Part shown: piece after piece, positions 1 to 8,652 of the stretch
Position numbering within the stretch: the first letter of the stretch is position 1
Layout of the letters: the number at the start of each line of letters is the position of its first letter
Assembly: GCA_002377245.1 (NCBI GenBank)
Contig: DFPL01000106.1
Span: forward strand, 532 to 29,221
Length of the DNA: 28,690 nt
Origin: Enterobacteriaceae bacterium UBA3516
Lineage (GTDB): Bacteria > Pseudomonadota > Gammaproteobacteria > Enterobacterales > Enterobacteriaceae
Direction: 5' to 3'
Translations under genes and position numbers: made by a program
The notes under the pieces: generated by a model
What the model was told of the DNA's origin: nothing
Databases searched by the model: none
What the model saw: only the letters and a program-made list of their open reading frames with translations

Positions 1-8
1 TCACTCAT
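1..8 (-). CDS. fliN: Flagellar motor switch protein FliN, first codons only (partial)
   Basis: Only the first eight bases are present: ATG, AGT and two bases of a third codon, read on the minus strand. The ATG overlaps the fliM stop codon in an ATGA arrangement, which is how fliM and fliN are joined in E. coli. The identity rests on this junction and on conserved gene order, not on protein sequence. FliN would form the lower ring of the C-ring with FliM. Confidence 0.6.
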
Positions 9-1009
9 TTGGGCTGTTCCTCATTCAGCGAATTCAAAATCGGGTTTATCAAGTGCTCGACACGCAGGGCGTACTGACCATTAAGCGTGCCATACTGGCT
101 GGTGAGTACCGGCACTCCGTCCACATGCGCAATGATGCGATCGGGTTTGTCGATCGGCAACACATCGCCGGGCTTGAGCTTAAGTATCTGCGACAGGCGC
201 AGGGAAATATCGGCGAAATTAGCAATCAGCTCCAGTTCGGAGTGCTGCACCTGACGCACCAGGTTATCGCGCCAGTTCTGATCTTCAGAACGGGAGTTTT
301 CCAGTGGCGGGTTGACCAGCACTTCGCGCAGCGGTTCTATCATGCTGAAAGGCAGACAAATATTAAATTCACCGGTCAGGTTGCCGATTTCCACATGGAA
401 CGGCGTATTCACCACGATGTCGTTCGGAGACGTGGTGATATTGGTGAACTTGACCTGCATCTCTGAACGGACGTACTCCACATCCAGCGGGTGAATCGCT
501 TTCCATGCATCGCTGTAGCCTTCCAGCGCCAGCTTGAGCATGCGATTAATGACGCGCTGTTCAGTATGGGTGAACTCGCGGCCTTCAACCTTGGTCGGAA
601 AACGGCCATCGCCGCCAAACAGGTTATCCACGGCAATAAACACCAGGCTCGGGGAGAAAACAAACAGTCCCGTACCGCGCAGGGGTTTCAGGTGGATCAA
701 GTTCAGGTTCGTGGGAACGGGTAAATTACGCGCAAATTCATGATAGGGCTGAATGCGAATGGCGCCGACGGTAATGTCCGGGCTACGACGCAACAGGTTA
801 AACAGCCCCATACGGAACTGGCGCGCGAAACGTTCGTTGATGATCTCCAGCGCCTGCAGACGTTCACGAACCACGCGGCGCTGGGTATTGGGATCATAGG
901 GGCGAATATTACTGTCGCCACCCACACCCGGTTTTGGATCATCACTCTTATCGCTGTCTCCATTGAGCAGCGCATCGATTTCGGCCTGAGAAAGAATGCT
1001 ATCGCCCAT
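5..1009 (-). CDS. fliM: Flagellar motor switch protein FliM
   Basis: FliM is the middle component of the cytoplasmic C-ring, binding FliG above and FliN below. It receives phosphorylated CheY to switch rotation direction. The 334-residue product has the usual family length. Residues 5-15 (ILSQAEIDALL) are the N-terminal CheY-P docking segment. GGDGR at 132-136 is the conserved GGxG motif of the middle domain that contacts FliG. The C-terminal part (about 255-325) is the SpoA-type domain shared with FliN. The gene follows fliL by four bases and overlaps fliN, so it sits second in the fliLMNOPQR operon. Nothing looks broken. Recognised by near-identity to E. coli FliM over most of its length. 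Confidence 0.98.
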   Translation of the reverse strand: MGDSILSQAEIDALLNGDSDKSDDPKPGVGGDSNIRPYDPNTQRRVVRERLQALEIINERFARQFRMGLFNLLRRSPDITVGAIRIQPYHEFARNLPVPTNLNLIHLKPLRGTGLFVFSPSLVFIAVDNLFGGDGRFPTKVEGREFTHTEQRVINRMLKLALEGYSDAWKAIHPLDVEYVRSEMQVKFTNITTSPNDIVVNTPFHVEIGNLTGEFNICLPFSMIEPLREVLVNPPLENSRSEDQNWRDNLVRQVQHSELELIANFADISLRLSQILKLKPGDVLPIDKPDRIIAHVDGVPVLTSQYGTLNGQYALRVEHLINPILNSLNEEQPK

Positions 1010-1013
1010 GTCT

Positions 1014-1490
1014 TTACCGCAAAATGAAAGCTGTATAAAGAACGTCAGTGACTTCCTGCTTCGGCTGGCCGGGCACTAACGGTGATGCGAGCGCTTCTTT
1101 GATCGAGGCTGCAAGTTTTTGTTTCCCTTCATCGGTTGCAAGCTGCGAGGCGTCCTGACGGGAGAAGAGCAGCAGTAAACGGCTGCGGACTTCCGGCAGA
1201 TACTCGCTCAGTCTTGCCCGCGTCAGGTCATCTTTCAGACGCAGCGTAATACCGATGTACAACACGCGATCCGCATCGCCCAGATTGACCGTAAAAGTAT
1301 CCAGAGCGAAAAAGACCGGTGCAGGTGGCGGCGGTGGCGCTTCGGCTTCCGCTTTGGCATCCGTATCCGGGTGCGCTTGCATACGCCAATAGCTATAGCC
1401 CGCCGTGGCACATGCAGCAAGGGTGATTAACACCAACAGCGGGATCCAGATTGAACGCTTACGTTTTTTGGTTATAGCGGTGTCAGTCAT
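1014..1490 (-). CDS. fliL: Flagellar basal-body-associated protein FliL
   Basis: FliL is a single-pass inner-membrane protein that surrounds the stator units and supports torque and swarming. The 158-residue product starts with a short basic cytoplasmic stretch (KKRKR), then one membrane helix at about residues 15-36. A linker rich in Ala, Glu and Pro (about 43-58) leads into a periplasmic domain with the typical DTFTVNLGD start. An AGGAAG ribosome binding site lies about 10 bases before the ATG. It is the first gene of the fliLMNOPQR operon. A candidate promoter lies in the 104-base gap that separates it from fliK. Family length and N-terminal topology match E. coli FliL well. Confidence 0.96.
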   Translation of the reverse strand: MTDTAITKKRKRSIWIPLLVLITLAACATAGYSYWRMQAHPDTDAKAEAEAPPPPPAPVFFALDTFTVNLGDADRVLYIGITLRLKDDLTRARLSEYLPEVRSRLLLLFSRQDASQLATDEGKQKLAASIKEALASPLVPGQPKQEVTDVLYTAFILR

Positions 1491-1526
1491 CTGATGCGTG
1501 CTTCCTGTTAGGTACTGCTAATAGGC

Positions 1527-1554
1527 TGATTATCCCGTGTCCTGTTCACGTCAA
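1527..1554 (-). promoter_or_regulatory. Candidate sigma-70-type promoter of fliL
   Basis: Read on the minus strand, TTGACG (1549-1554) is followed after 16 bases by TAATCA (1527-1532), in the only sizeable gap of the minus-strand run, about 37 bases before the fliL start. FlhDC-activated class 2 promoters are known upstream of fliL in E. coli. I cannot identify an FlhDC box. The -10 lies on one arm of a 9-base inverted repeat (1528-1536 with 1570-1578), which may be coincidental. Confidence 0.4.
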
Positions 1555-1594
1555 AGCGCGGAAAAGACGGGGATAATCATGCTACCTCTGGCGT

Positions 1595-2830
1595 TTAGGC
1601 AAAGATATCAACCGCACTGTTGCCCCGAGCCGCGGATTGCAGGCTTGTTGGGGTTATCAGCGGTTCATCATCTTCCGTAACAAAACGCTCACTGCTACCT
1701 GAACGAGATGACTGTTGCTGTCCGGAGAACGACTGCTGCTGGCCGGCGAAACTTTCACTGCTGATGTTGCTCTGGCCCAGTTGAATACCACTCTCAGCCA
1801 GAGAGGTACGCAGCGTGGGCAGCGCCGCTTCCAGCGCCTGGCGCACGTGGCTGTGCGGAGACATCATCTGCAACTGTGCCATGTTGTTGTCGTCGATCTT
1901 GAGGGAGATCTGAATCTGACCCAGCTCTTCAGGGTGCAGATGCAGCTGTGCGTTCTGCTGTCCCTGACGCGTAAACAGGGTGACGTGCTGACTCAGGGTC
2001 TGCTGCCACTCGTTGCTGCCCAAGGGCGCGCTGAGCACGGCGGCAGAAACGGGTGCGCTGGCCTGAGCCGATGATGCGTGGCTGACGACCGGCGCAAGGC
2101 TTGCGGTGGTGTTCACGGTCAGGTTCGCGTTATCCGCATCCTTTTTCACCGCCAGGGCAGCAGCGGCCTGGAAGCTGTCATCGCCGGTAGCGACCGTGGG
2201 CTGCGGCAGTGCGCTATCTGATTTTGCCTGCCCGGAAAGGGCCGCAGCGTCAGTGGATTTGCCGGTCAGTGGCGTTGCGCCCAGGGTCCGGGTGGTCGAC
2301 GCGGTCACCTCAACAGATGATTCGCCGGTAGCGGCTTTTGGCGCCAGCTGTGCCGTTTGTTGATGCGGCAGCATCGCCATCAGCGCACTGAGGCTGGAGA
2401 GCTCTTCATCGCTTAAATCGGTTTTACTGTCGTCACTGGCTTTACTGCCTTTAGTCAGCGCTGCCAGCACATCACTTTTGGCGGTGGGGGTCAGCCCGGA
2501 CAACAGATTTTGCACTTGCGTCGTTTCATCAGCGGAAAGCGTTGCCTTGTCGGACGCCTGGCGCGCCAGCAGGTCGGCAAGTTTCTGTGCCGGCGTCTCG
2601 CCGGCGTCCGCGGTGAGCGCACGCAGGTTCTTCGCCGATTTCCCAGCGGCGGTTTGCAGGCCAGCCAGTGACAGGCCAGCATCAGCATCGTCACCCAGGG
2701 CGGCGTTGCCACCGAGCGCACCGGCCAGAAGGGCAAGAAAATCTTGTGCCGTGTCGCCGCCGGCTTTACCGCTCAGGCTGCCACTGGTCGTATCCACATC
2801 TGTGGTGAGCAATTTTTGCAGGGTGATCAT
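1595..2830 (-). CDS. fliK: Flagellar hook-length control protein FliK
   Basis: FliK is secreted during hook assembly, acts as the molecular ruler for hook length and switches the export gate from rod/hook to filament substrates. The 411-residue product is low in aromatic residues and rich in Ala, Ser, Thr and Gln, as expected for a partly unfolded ruler. The conserved C-terminal switch domain spans about residues 269-355 and contains the hallmark LHPEELG (298-304). A Gln/Ser-rich tail follows (FAGQQQS and SGQQQSS repeats at about 361-375). The ATG overlaps the fliJ stop as ATGA, so it is translated with fliJ at the end of the fliFGHIJK operon. Length is close to that of other enteric FliK proteins; the ruler part is always poorly conserved. 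Confidence 0.96.
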   Translation of the reverse strand: MITLQKLLTTDVDTTSGSLSGKAGGDTAQDFLALLAGALGGNAALGDDADAGLSLAGLQTAAGKSAKNLRALTADAGETPAQKLADLLARQASDKATLSADETTQVQNLLSGLTPTAKSDVLAALTKGSKASDDSKTDLSDEELSSLSALMAMLPHQQTAQLAPKAATGESSVEVTASTTRTLGATPLTGKSTDAAALSGQAKSDSALPQPTVATGDDSFQAAAALAVKKDADNANLTVNTTASLAPVVSHASSAQASAPVSAAVLSAPLGSNEWQQTLSQHVTLFTRQGQQNAQLHLHPEELGQIQISLKIDDNNMAQLQMMSPHSHVRQALEAALPTLRTSLAESGIQLGQSNISSESFAGQQQSFSGQQQSSRSGSSERFVTEDDEPLITPTSLQSAARGNSAVDIFA

Positions 2831-3270
2831 TCAAATTTCCTCTGTGAAGCGCGCTGGGCAAATTCGTCCATTTTCTTTTGGTCAAGGCGGTTTTCGGCCT
2901 GAAGCAGAGCGGCCGCCTGTCTGTCCTGCAATGTTTGCCATGCCTGCAGGCGCTGCTTTTTCTCCCGCCAGCAGCCCAGTGCGCTGTCCACTTTTTGGGA
3001 CCACTGCGCCAGCTGTTGGCGGTGTTGTTCAATGGCTTTTTCCAGCGTCAAAATAAACTGCTGGTAGTTCTGCCAGCGTTGGGCGTCAATCCCCTGACTC
3101 ATATCATTGTTCAGGTTATTGCGGTACTCATGCTGGTAATCCATCAGCATCTTGAGTTGCTCTTCCGCCTGTTGACAGCCGCGGCGCATCTCTCCAAGCT
3201 TCAGTGCCGCATCTTCAACTTCTTTTTCTGCCAGATCCTTTAGCGTCGTTAACGCGCTATTTTGCGTCAT
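2827..3270 (-). CDS. fliJ: Flagellar export protein FliJ
   Basis: FliJ is a small coiled-coil protein that sits in the central pore of the FliI ATPase hexamer, contacts FlhA and helps escort export chaperones. The 147-residue product is almost wholly helical and charged, rich in Glu, Gln, Lys and Arg with heptad-like spacing, and matches the family length exactly. It lies 21 bases after fliI and overlaps fliK by four bases. There is no signal peptide or membrane segment, which fits a cytoplasmic export-apparatus part. Confidence 0.95.
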   Translation of the reverse strand: MTQNSALTTLKDLAEKEVEDAALKLGEMRRGCQQAEEQLKMLMDYQHEYRNNLNNDMSQGIDAQRWQNYQQFILTLEKAIEQHRQQLAQWSQKVDSALGCWREKKQRLQAWQTLQDRQAAALLQAENRLDQKKMDEFAQRASQRKFE

Positions 3271-3291
3271 GATCGTCGCTCTCCAGGTGCA

Positions 3292-4662
3292 TTAGACCGT
3301 CGGGAAGATAAGCTCAAGGGCTTGCATAGAATCTTCCCATCCCGCACGTTCGAAAATACCTTGCTGCAAAAACGCTTCCAGTTGCGGCCACAGGGCGATG
3401 GCTTTATCCAGCATTGGATCGCTGCCACGGGCATAGGCTCCCACGCTGACCAGGTCGCGGTTACGTTGGAAGCTCGACAACAACTGTTTGAAATTTCTGA
3501 CGCGTGCGTAATGTTTTTCCGTAATCAACGCGGTCATCGCACGACTGATAGACGCTTCAATATCAATGGCCGGATAGTGACCGGCTTCCGCCAGACGGCG
3601 TGACAATACGATGTGTCCATCGAGGATGGCGCGCGCTGAGTCAGCAATAGGATCCTGTTGGTCATCACCTTCGGTCAGCACCGTGTAGAACGCGGTAACG
3701 GAACCGCCACCGCTCACACCGTTGCCTGCACGCTCAACCAACGCAGGCAGTTTGGCGAAAACAGAAGGGGGATAACCTTTCGTGGCTGGCGGCTCACCGA
3801 TGGCGAGCGCGATTTCACGCTGGGCCATGGCGTAACGCGTCAGGGAGTCCATAATCAGCAACACGTGCTGACCGCGATCGCGAAAATCTTCCGCGATGCG
3901 CGTGGCGTAAGCAGCGCCCTGCATACGCAATAAAGGAGAGACATCCGCCGGGGCCGCAATGACAACCGAACGTGCACGGCCATCGGCACCGAGGATATTC
4001 TCGATAAAATCTTTCACTTCACGACCACGTTCACCAATCAGCCCGACGACAATCACGTCGGCTTCGGTGTAACGCGCCATCATGCCCAACAGTACGCTCT
4101 TTCCGACGCCGGAACCGGCGAACAGGCCCATACGCTGACCGCGACCGACCGTTAACAAGGCGTTGATCGAACGCACACCGGTATCCAGCACATGTTCGAT
4201 GGCGGTACGCTGGAGGGGGTTAACGGGCTGGGTGATCAGCGCGCCGGTTTCCGTGGTGTCCGGGGAGGGGAGACCATCAAGAGGCTTACCCGCGCCGTCC
4301 AGTACGCGGCCCAGCAAGGCGGGGCCGAGCGGCAGCTGCTTACCGCTGTGCAGACCGTCCGCCGACGCGCTTCGCGCATAGACGCGCGCACCGGGCAGAA
4401 TGCCTTCCACTTCTTCAAGCGGCATCAGGAACAGACGCTGACCGTTGAATCCGACGACTTCGCTCTCGACTTCGCTCATTTCGCCCTTGTCATGGCGCTC
4501 AATGATGCAGGTTGCGCCCAGCGGCAGTTGCAGGCCGGTAGCTTCAAGCACCAGACCGGTTGCGCGGGTGAGACGACCATAACGACGCACGGACGGCAGT
4601 TGCGCCATCCGGGTTTCAAAGGTGTCCAGCGTGTTCAGCCAACGGTTCAGTCGTGTGGTCAT
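3292..4662 (-). CDS. fliI: Flagellum-specific ATPase FliI
   Basis: FliI is the F1-beta-like hexameric ATPase that powers and regulates flagellar type III export. I start it at the ATG at 4662, giving 456 residues that begin MTTRLNRW as in E. coli. An upstream in-frame ATG at 4692 would add ten residues unlike the family. In this numbering the P-loop is AGSGVGKS (182-189), the catalytic glutamate is in GERGRE (E211), and Walker B is LLIMD (268-272). The start codon overlaps the fliH stop as TAATG, consistent with coupled translation of ATPase and regulator. All catalytic residues are present. Confidence 0.97.
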   Translation of the reverse strand: MTTRLNRWLNTLDTFETRMAQLPSVRRYGRLTRATGLVLEATGLQLPLGATCIIERHDKGEMSEVESEVVGFNGQRLFLMPLEEVEGILPGARVYARSASADGLHSGKQLPLGPALLGRVLDGAGKPLDGLPSPDTTETGALITQPVNPLQRTAIEHVLDTGVRSINALLTVGRGQRMGLFAGSGVGKSVLLGMMARYTEADVIVVGLIGERGREVKDFIENILGADGRARSVVIAAPADVSPLLRMQGAAYATRIAEDFRDRGQHVLLIMDSLTRYAMAQREIALAIGEPPATKGYPPSVFAKLPALVERAGNGVSGGGSVTAFYTVLTEGDDQQDPIADSARAILDGHIVLSRRLAEAGHYPAIDIEASISRAMTALITEKHYARVRNFKQLLSSFQRNRDLVSVGAYARGSDPMLDKAIALWPQLEAFLQQGIFERAGWEDSMQALELIFPTV

Positions 4663-5369
4663 TACACCACTCCAGGTGCGGCCAGGCGGCACAGTTCTTG
4701 CCAGCGTGTCGCCACGCTCGCATCAAGATCGCCTTCATCCGCAGACACTTTACAGCCGCCAGGATGGAGGGTCGGGTCGCCGCGCAGACGCCAGCCGTGC
4801 AGGCTTAGCGTCGCGCCGAGCATCTCTTCCACGCGCTGCAAATCATCCGGGTGGACGCGCAGTTGCGGTTTACCGCTAAACAGCGGCTCCTGCTGAAGCA
4901 GCAGTTGAATTTGTTTAATGAGCGCCGTGTTGTCCACGCAGGGCGTCTGACCAATCACCTGTCGGGCCGCTTCAAGGGCCATCTGCATCAGGCGAGAGGC
5001 AATGACGCTGTCCAGTGCATCGAGGGTGTACTGGAATTCGCTGACCAGTTGCTGCATCCGGGCGTGCAGGGGAGCCTGCTGCTGACGCGCCTGGTTAAGA
5101 CCACTTTCCTGACCCTGCGCCAGACCTTCCTGATAACCCTGTTCCTGGCCTTTCAGACGACCTTCGGCCAGGCCCGCATTGTAGCCCGCCTCATGCGCCT
5201 GCATCTGGATCTGCGCTAACTGCTGCTGGCGTTTTTGCTCAGCAGACAGTTCGTCCTCAACATTTTCCTCTTCCGGCTCGTCGTTATCGTCGAAGGCCGG
5301 AGCGAAGGCAGGGACGGGGATGGCAAGGTCTTCAGGTTTCCAGACCTTCCACGGCAGTTCGTTAGACAT
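4662..5369 (-). CDS. fliH: Flagellar export ATPase regulator FliH
   Basis: FliH is the peripheral stalk of the export ATPase: it dimerises, binds the FliI N-terminus, restrains its activity and links it to FliN at the C-ring. I use the ATG at 5369, giving 235 residues starting MSNELPWKVW, because E. coli FliH begins in the same way. An upstream ATG at 5390 would add seven unrelated residues. The N-terminal third is acidic. It is followed by the characteristic run of GxxxG/AxxxG repeats in helical sequence (AGYNAGLAEG, GYQEGLAQG), then a C-terminal domain almost identical to E. coli. The start lies inside the end of fliG with an 8-base overlap. Confidence 0.96.
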   Translation of the reverse strand: MSNELPWKVWKPEDLAIPVPAFAPAFDDNDEPEEENVEDELSAEQKRQQQLAQIQMQAHEAGYNAGLAEGRLKGQEQGYQEGLAQGQESGLNQARQQQAPLHARMQQLVSEFQYTLDALDSVIASRLMQMALEAARQVIGQTPCVDNTALIKQIQLLLQQEPLFSGKPQLRVHPDDLQRVEEMLGATLSLHGWRLRGDPTLHPGGCKVSADEGDLDASVATRWQELCRLAAPGVV

Positions 5370-6369
5370 AGGTATCCTCGCCGCTGCCAATCACCATCTC
5401 GCCGGTTTCTGCCAGACGACGAACAATAAGCAGGATAGCTTTCTGTTCGTTTTCCACCTGCGACAGACGCACCGGGCCACGGTTGGCAAGGTCGTCGCGC
5501 AGGATGTCTGCCGCACGCTGCGACATGTTGCGCAGGAACTTGTCGCGCAACGGTGGTTCGGCACCTTTCAGTGCAACCAGCAGGGATTCGGAATCCACTT
5601 CCTGCAGCAGGCGCTGAATACTGCGGTCGTCCACGTCCACCAGGTTTTCGAACAGGAACATTTCGTCGATGATTTTCTGCGCCAGCTCGCCGTCGAATTC
5701 GCGCACGGCGGTAATGACCGCTTCTTCCTGCTGGGTTTTCATCAGGTTGATAATTTCGGCCGCAGTTCTCACGCCGCCCATTTTGCTGCGCTTGAGGTTC
5801 TGGCCGTCGAGCAGGTTGTTCAGCACTTCGGTCAGTTCTGCCAGTGCGGCTGGCTGTACGCCGCCGAAGGTGGCGATACGCAGCATGACATCGTGACGCA
5901 GACGCTCATCAAACAGGGCAAGAATATCGGCCGCCTGACCCCTTTTGAGGTGGACAAGGATGGTAGCGATAATCTGCGGGTGCTCGTCGCGAATAACATC
6001 GGCGGCACTCTGCGGCTCCATAAAGTTAAGCGTCTCGATCCCGCTGGTGGTGTCGCGGGTTTCGAGAATATCTTCCAGCAGGCTGGCGGCACGCTCTTCG
6101 CCGAGCGCTTTGACCAGCACGGAGCGCAGATAGTCGTTGGCGTTGATATTGAGCGCCGCGAACTGTTCCGCTTCGTTCTCGAACTCCTGCAAAACATCCA
6201 TCAACTGTTTGTTGGAAATCTGCTTTACGCTTGCCATGGCGGTACTGAGATGCTGCACTTCGCGCTGGGAGAGGTGTTTGAACACCTCTGCCGCACGGTC
6301 TTCGCCAATGGTCATCAACAGGATGACGCTTTTATCCGTCCCGCTAAGGGTGCCTGTATTATTGCTCAT
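5362..6369 (-). CDS. fliG: Flagellar motor switch protein FliG
   Basis: FliG is the upper C-ring protein. Its N-terminal domain binds the FliF tail, its middle domain binds FliM, and its C-terminal domain meets the stator and carries torque. The 335-residue product is four residues longer than E. coli FliG, due to a small difference at the extreme N-terminus (SNNTGTLSGTDKS). The EHPQ motif is at 129-132, and the charged torque helix (QEEAVITAVREFDGELAQK) is intact in the C-terminal third. The gene overlaps fliF by 11 bases and fliH by 8. The high identity to E. coli matches the strong conservation of this motor component. Confidence 0.98.
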   Translation of the reverse strand: MSNNTGTLSGTDKSVILLMTIGEDRAAEVFKHLSQREVQHLSTAMASVKQISNKQLMDVLQEFENEAEQFAALNINANDYLRSVLVKALGEERAASLLEDILETRDTTSGIETLNFMEPQSAADVIRDEHPQIIATILVHLKRGQAADILALFDERLRHDVMLRIATFGGVQPAALAELTEVLNNLLDGQNLKRSKMGGVRTAAEIINLMKTQQEEAVITAVREFDGELAQKIIDEMFLFENLVDVDDRSIQRLLQEVDSESLLVALKGAEPPLRDKFLRNMSQRAADILRDDLANRGPVRLSQVENEQKAILLIVRRLAETGEMVIGSGEDTYV

Positions 6370-8059
6370 GTTCAGTACTCATCCACTGGCGAATGACCAG
6401 CGCCACGACGCGCGGATCATTATCAGACATTTCACGAATGCGCTGGCTCATGACTTCTGCCGTCATGCGCTGATTACTGCGGCGCTGCTGAAGCTGCTCA
6501 TCTTTGCTGAGGCGAACTTCGACCGACTCTTCAATTTCAGCACGGGCACGCTGCTCTTCCTGAATCGCTTTCGCCTCTTCCTGGCGGCGCACCAGCTGCG
6601 GACGTACCGCTTTGCGCCACAACAGCCAGGCCACGATAAGCACCAGCAACCAACGACCTGCAGCCAGCATCTGATCGATAAACGCTTGCTGTTGCCAGAA
6701 CGGCAGCTGACCACCCACATCGTCGGTCGAGTTGAACGGTGAGTTCACCACGTTGAGGGTATCGCCACGTTTTTCTGAGTAACCCATGGCTTCGCGGGTC
6801 AGGTTTTCAATTTGTTTGATCTGGTCAGCCGTCAGCGCTTCGGTTTTACCATCCGCCAGCGTCCGGTAGTTCACCACCACTGCAACGGAGAGGCGCTGGA
6901 TGTCGCCCACGTTCATCTTGGTGTGACGAATCGTGCGATCGACTTCGTAGTTAGCCGTTTCATTACGCGTGGTGTTACGCGGCCCGGCGGTGTTGGCGGT
7001 CGAGGTGGTCTGCTGCTGACCGTTGGCATTCTGCTGGCCGTTCTGCTGCTGATTCTGGTTAGCTGGCGGATTGGTAATCGGCGCGCTGTTTGCTGGCGCA
7101 GGCTGGTTAGACAACGCACCCGGAACCCCACCCGGATACTGGCCACCAATCTGCTCGCTTTCATTGGTCTGACGTGAACGCAGCACCGCCTGAGAGGCAT
7201 CGCCGTTAGGCTGATACTGCTCTTCGGTCTGCTCTTTATTATCGAAATCAATCTGCGCGGTTACCTGGGCATGGATGTTGCCGTTGCCAACAATCGGACC
7301 CAGAATCGCTTCGATACGACGCTGAACGCGGCCTTCAACGTCCGCTGCGTATTTGAGTTGGGCATCGTTCAGGTCGCGCCCGGCCGTGTTCGACTGGGTG
7401 AGCAGGCGACCGGTCTGGTCGACGACGGTCACGTTACCCGGCGGGAGACCCGCTACGGCGCTGGAAACCAGGTGCACGACGGCACTGATTTGGCCTTCGT
7501 CCATGGCGCGGCCCGGCGCCAGGTTAACGGTCACGGAGGCAGAAGGGGATTTTTGCTCACGCACAAACAGCGACGGTTTTGGCATGGCAAGATGGACGCG
7601 CGCCCCTTTAACCGGGCCGAGCGTTTCAATAGTACGGGCCAGCTCACCTTCCAGCGCGCGCTGGTAGTTAACCTGCTCGCTGAACTGGCTAATGCCGAAT
7701 TTTTCCTGATCGAGCAGTTCAAACCCAACGGCGCCGCCTTTTGGCAAGCCCTGCTGCGCAAGGCGCAGGCGCAGTTCATGCACTTTATCGGCAGGAACTT
7801 CAAGTGCGCCACCGTTCTCAGCGAAGCGGTAGGGGATGTTCATCTGGGTGAGTTGGGTAACGATAGCACCGCCGTCCTGGTCGGACAGGTTGCTGTAAAG
7901 CGTGCGGTAATCAGGGCTTTTTGCCCACAACACCATCGCAACGACGATGGCAACGGCTGCAGCTCCCGCAACCATTAATGGAATTTTGGGGTTAGCACGT
8001 AAGCGGTTGATCCACTCCAGAGATTTATTCTGGGGCGCAGTCGCTGAAGTTGCACTCAT
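6359..8059 (-). CDS. fliF: Flagellar MS-ring protein FliF
   Basis: FliF forms the MS ring, the inner-membrane platform on which the C-ring and export gate assemble. The 566-residue product has two membrane helices (about 26-46 and 466-482) flanking a large periplasmic region with the ring-building motifs. The C-terminal cytoplasmic tail (about 535-566, ending SDNDPRVVALVIRQWMS) is the FliG-binding segment. Residues about 318-366 form a linker rich in Gln, Asn, Pro and Thr that interrupts the periplasmic region and is longer than I recall in E. coli (552 residues in total). First gene of the fliFGHIJK operon, divergent from fliE across 227 bases. Confidence 0.97.
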   Translation of the reverse strand: MSATSATAPQNKSLEWINRLRANPKIPLMVAGAAAVAIVVAMVLWAKSPDYRTLYSNLSDQDGGAIVTQLTQMNIPYRFAENGGALEVPADKVHELRLRLAQQGLPKGGAVGFELLDQEKFGISQFSEQVNYQRALEGELARTIETLGPVKGARVHLAMPKPSLFVREQKSPSASVTVNLAPGRAMDEGQISAVVHLVSSAVAGLPPGNVTVVDQTGRLLTQSNTAGRDLNDAQLKYAADVEGRVQRRIEAILGPIVGNGNIHAQVTAQIDFDNKEQTEEQYQPNGDASQAVLRSRQTNESEQIGGQYPGGVPGALSNQPAPANSAPITNPPANQNQQQNGQQNANGQQQTTSTANTAGPRNTTRNETANYEVDRTIRHTKMNVGDIQRLSVAVVVNYRTLADGKTEALTADQIKQIENLTREAMGYSEKRGDTLNVVNSPFNSTDDVGGQLPFWQQQAFIDQMLAAGRWLLVLIVAWLLWRKAVRPQLVRRQEEAKAIQEEQRARAEIEESVEVRLSKDEQLQQRRSNQRMTAEVMSQRIREMSDNDPRVVALVIRQWMSTEHEQ

Positions 8060-8236
8060 TGTGCACCTCTTAACTCAGGGTGGATGTTGTTATTTGAATA
8101 GTGAAGCAAAACAGACTCCCGGGTCGGCAAACTCGACATTTATCCATTAACATGGCTGTGCCATTATTTGATGATTCGGAATTTTCTATGCCTCAAATAA
8201 CCTGGTTTTTTGTCGTTATTTACCGGCATTATCGCA

Positions 8237-8265
8237 TTGACAAACTGTTAGTATTGTCCGGGTAT
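8237..8265 (+). promoter_or_regulatory. Candidate promoter of fliE
   Basis: A perfect TTGACA (8237-8242) followed after 17 bases by GGGTAT (8260-8265) lies 21 bases before the fliE start, in the divergent fliF-fliE spacer. The -10 is poor, as expected for an activator-dependent class 2 flagellar promoter, and FlhDC acts here in E. coli and Salmonella. I found no sigma-28 type GCCGATAA box in the spacer. Confidence 0.4.
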
Positions 8266-8286
8266 CAAACCATCCGGGAAAAATCC

Positions 8287-8607
8287 ATGGCAATTCAGGG
8301 TATTGAAAGCGTTGTCAGCCAGCTGCAAGCTACGGCAGGAATCGCTAAAAATCAAAGCATTGACAATGCTGACAGCGTTCAAACCGTCAGTTTCGCCGGG
8401 CAATTGCACGCGGCGCTGGATCGAATCAGCGATACGCAGAACGCAGCGCGCACGCAGGCTGAAAAATTCACCCTCGGTGAACCGGGCGTGGCGTTGAACG
8501 ACGTGATGACCGATCTACAGAAATCATCCATTTCCCTGCAAATGGGCATCCAGGTGCGCAATAAGCTGGTTTCTGCGTATCAGGAAGTGATGAACATGCA
8601 GGTGTAG
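8287..8607 (+). CDS. fliE: Flagellar hook-basal body complex protein FliE
   Basis: FliE is the small rod adaptor that joins the MS ring and export gate to the proximal rod and is the first exported substrate. I start at the ATG at 8287, giving 106 residues (MAIQGIESVVSQLQA), close to the 104 of E. coli. An in-frame ATG at 8101 would place 62 unrelated residues in front and run through the promoter region. From SFAGQLHAALDRISDTQ to the end (QEVMNMQV) the protein is nearly identical to E. coli FliE. It is monocistronic, divergent from fliF, and followed at once by a strong terminator. Confidence 0.97.
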   Translation: MAIQGIESVVSQLQATAGIAKNQSIDNADSVQTVSFAGQLHAALDRISDTQNAARTQAEKFTLGEPGVALNDVMTDLQKSSISLQMGIQVRNKLVSAYQEVMNMQV

Positions 8608-8618
8608 GTTTGTTTGAT

Positions 8619-8649
8619 GACGGCCCTGAACAGGGCCGTCTTTTTTTTT
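8619..8649 (+). terminator. Rho-independent terminator of fliE
   Basis: A perfect 8-base GC-rich stem, GACGGCCC (8619-8626) with GGGCCGTC (8633-8640), has a six-base loop and is followed by nine T residues (8641-8649). It begins 12 bases after the fliE stop. On the other strand there is no T-run after the stem, so it serves mainly fliE, not the converging yedF. Confidence 0.93.
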
Positions 8650-8652
8650 GCG

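Noticed and set aside
1528..1578. Inverted repeat between fliK and fliL as a fliK terminator
   Set aside because: Nine-base arms are separated by 33 bases with no T-run, so it is not a convincing intrinsic terminator.
2478..3056. A 192-codon plus-strand frame across fliK and fliJ
   Set aside because: Ala/Ser/Pro-rich antisense translation spanning two real genes, with no domain resemblance.
5320..6396. A 358-codon plus-strand frame opposite fliG
   Set aside because: fliG is complete and highly conserved on the minus strand. The antisense translation is rich in His, Phe and Gln and resembles no family, as expected for a shadow frame.
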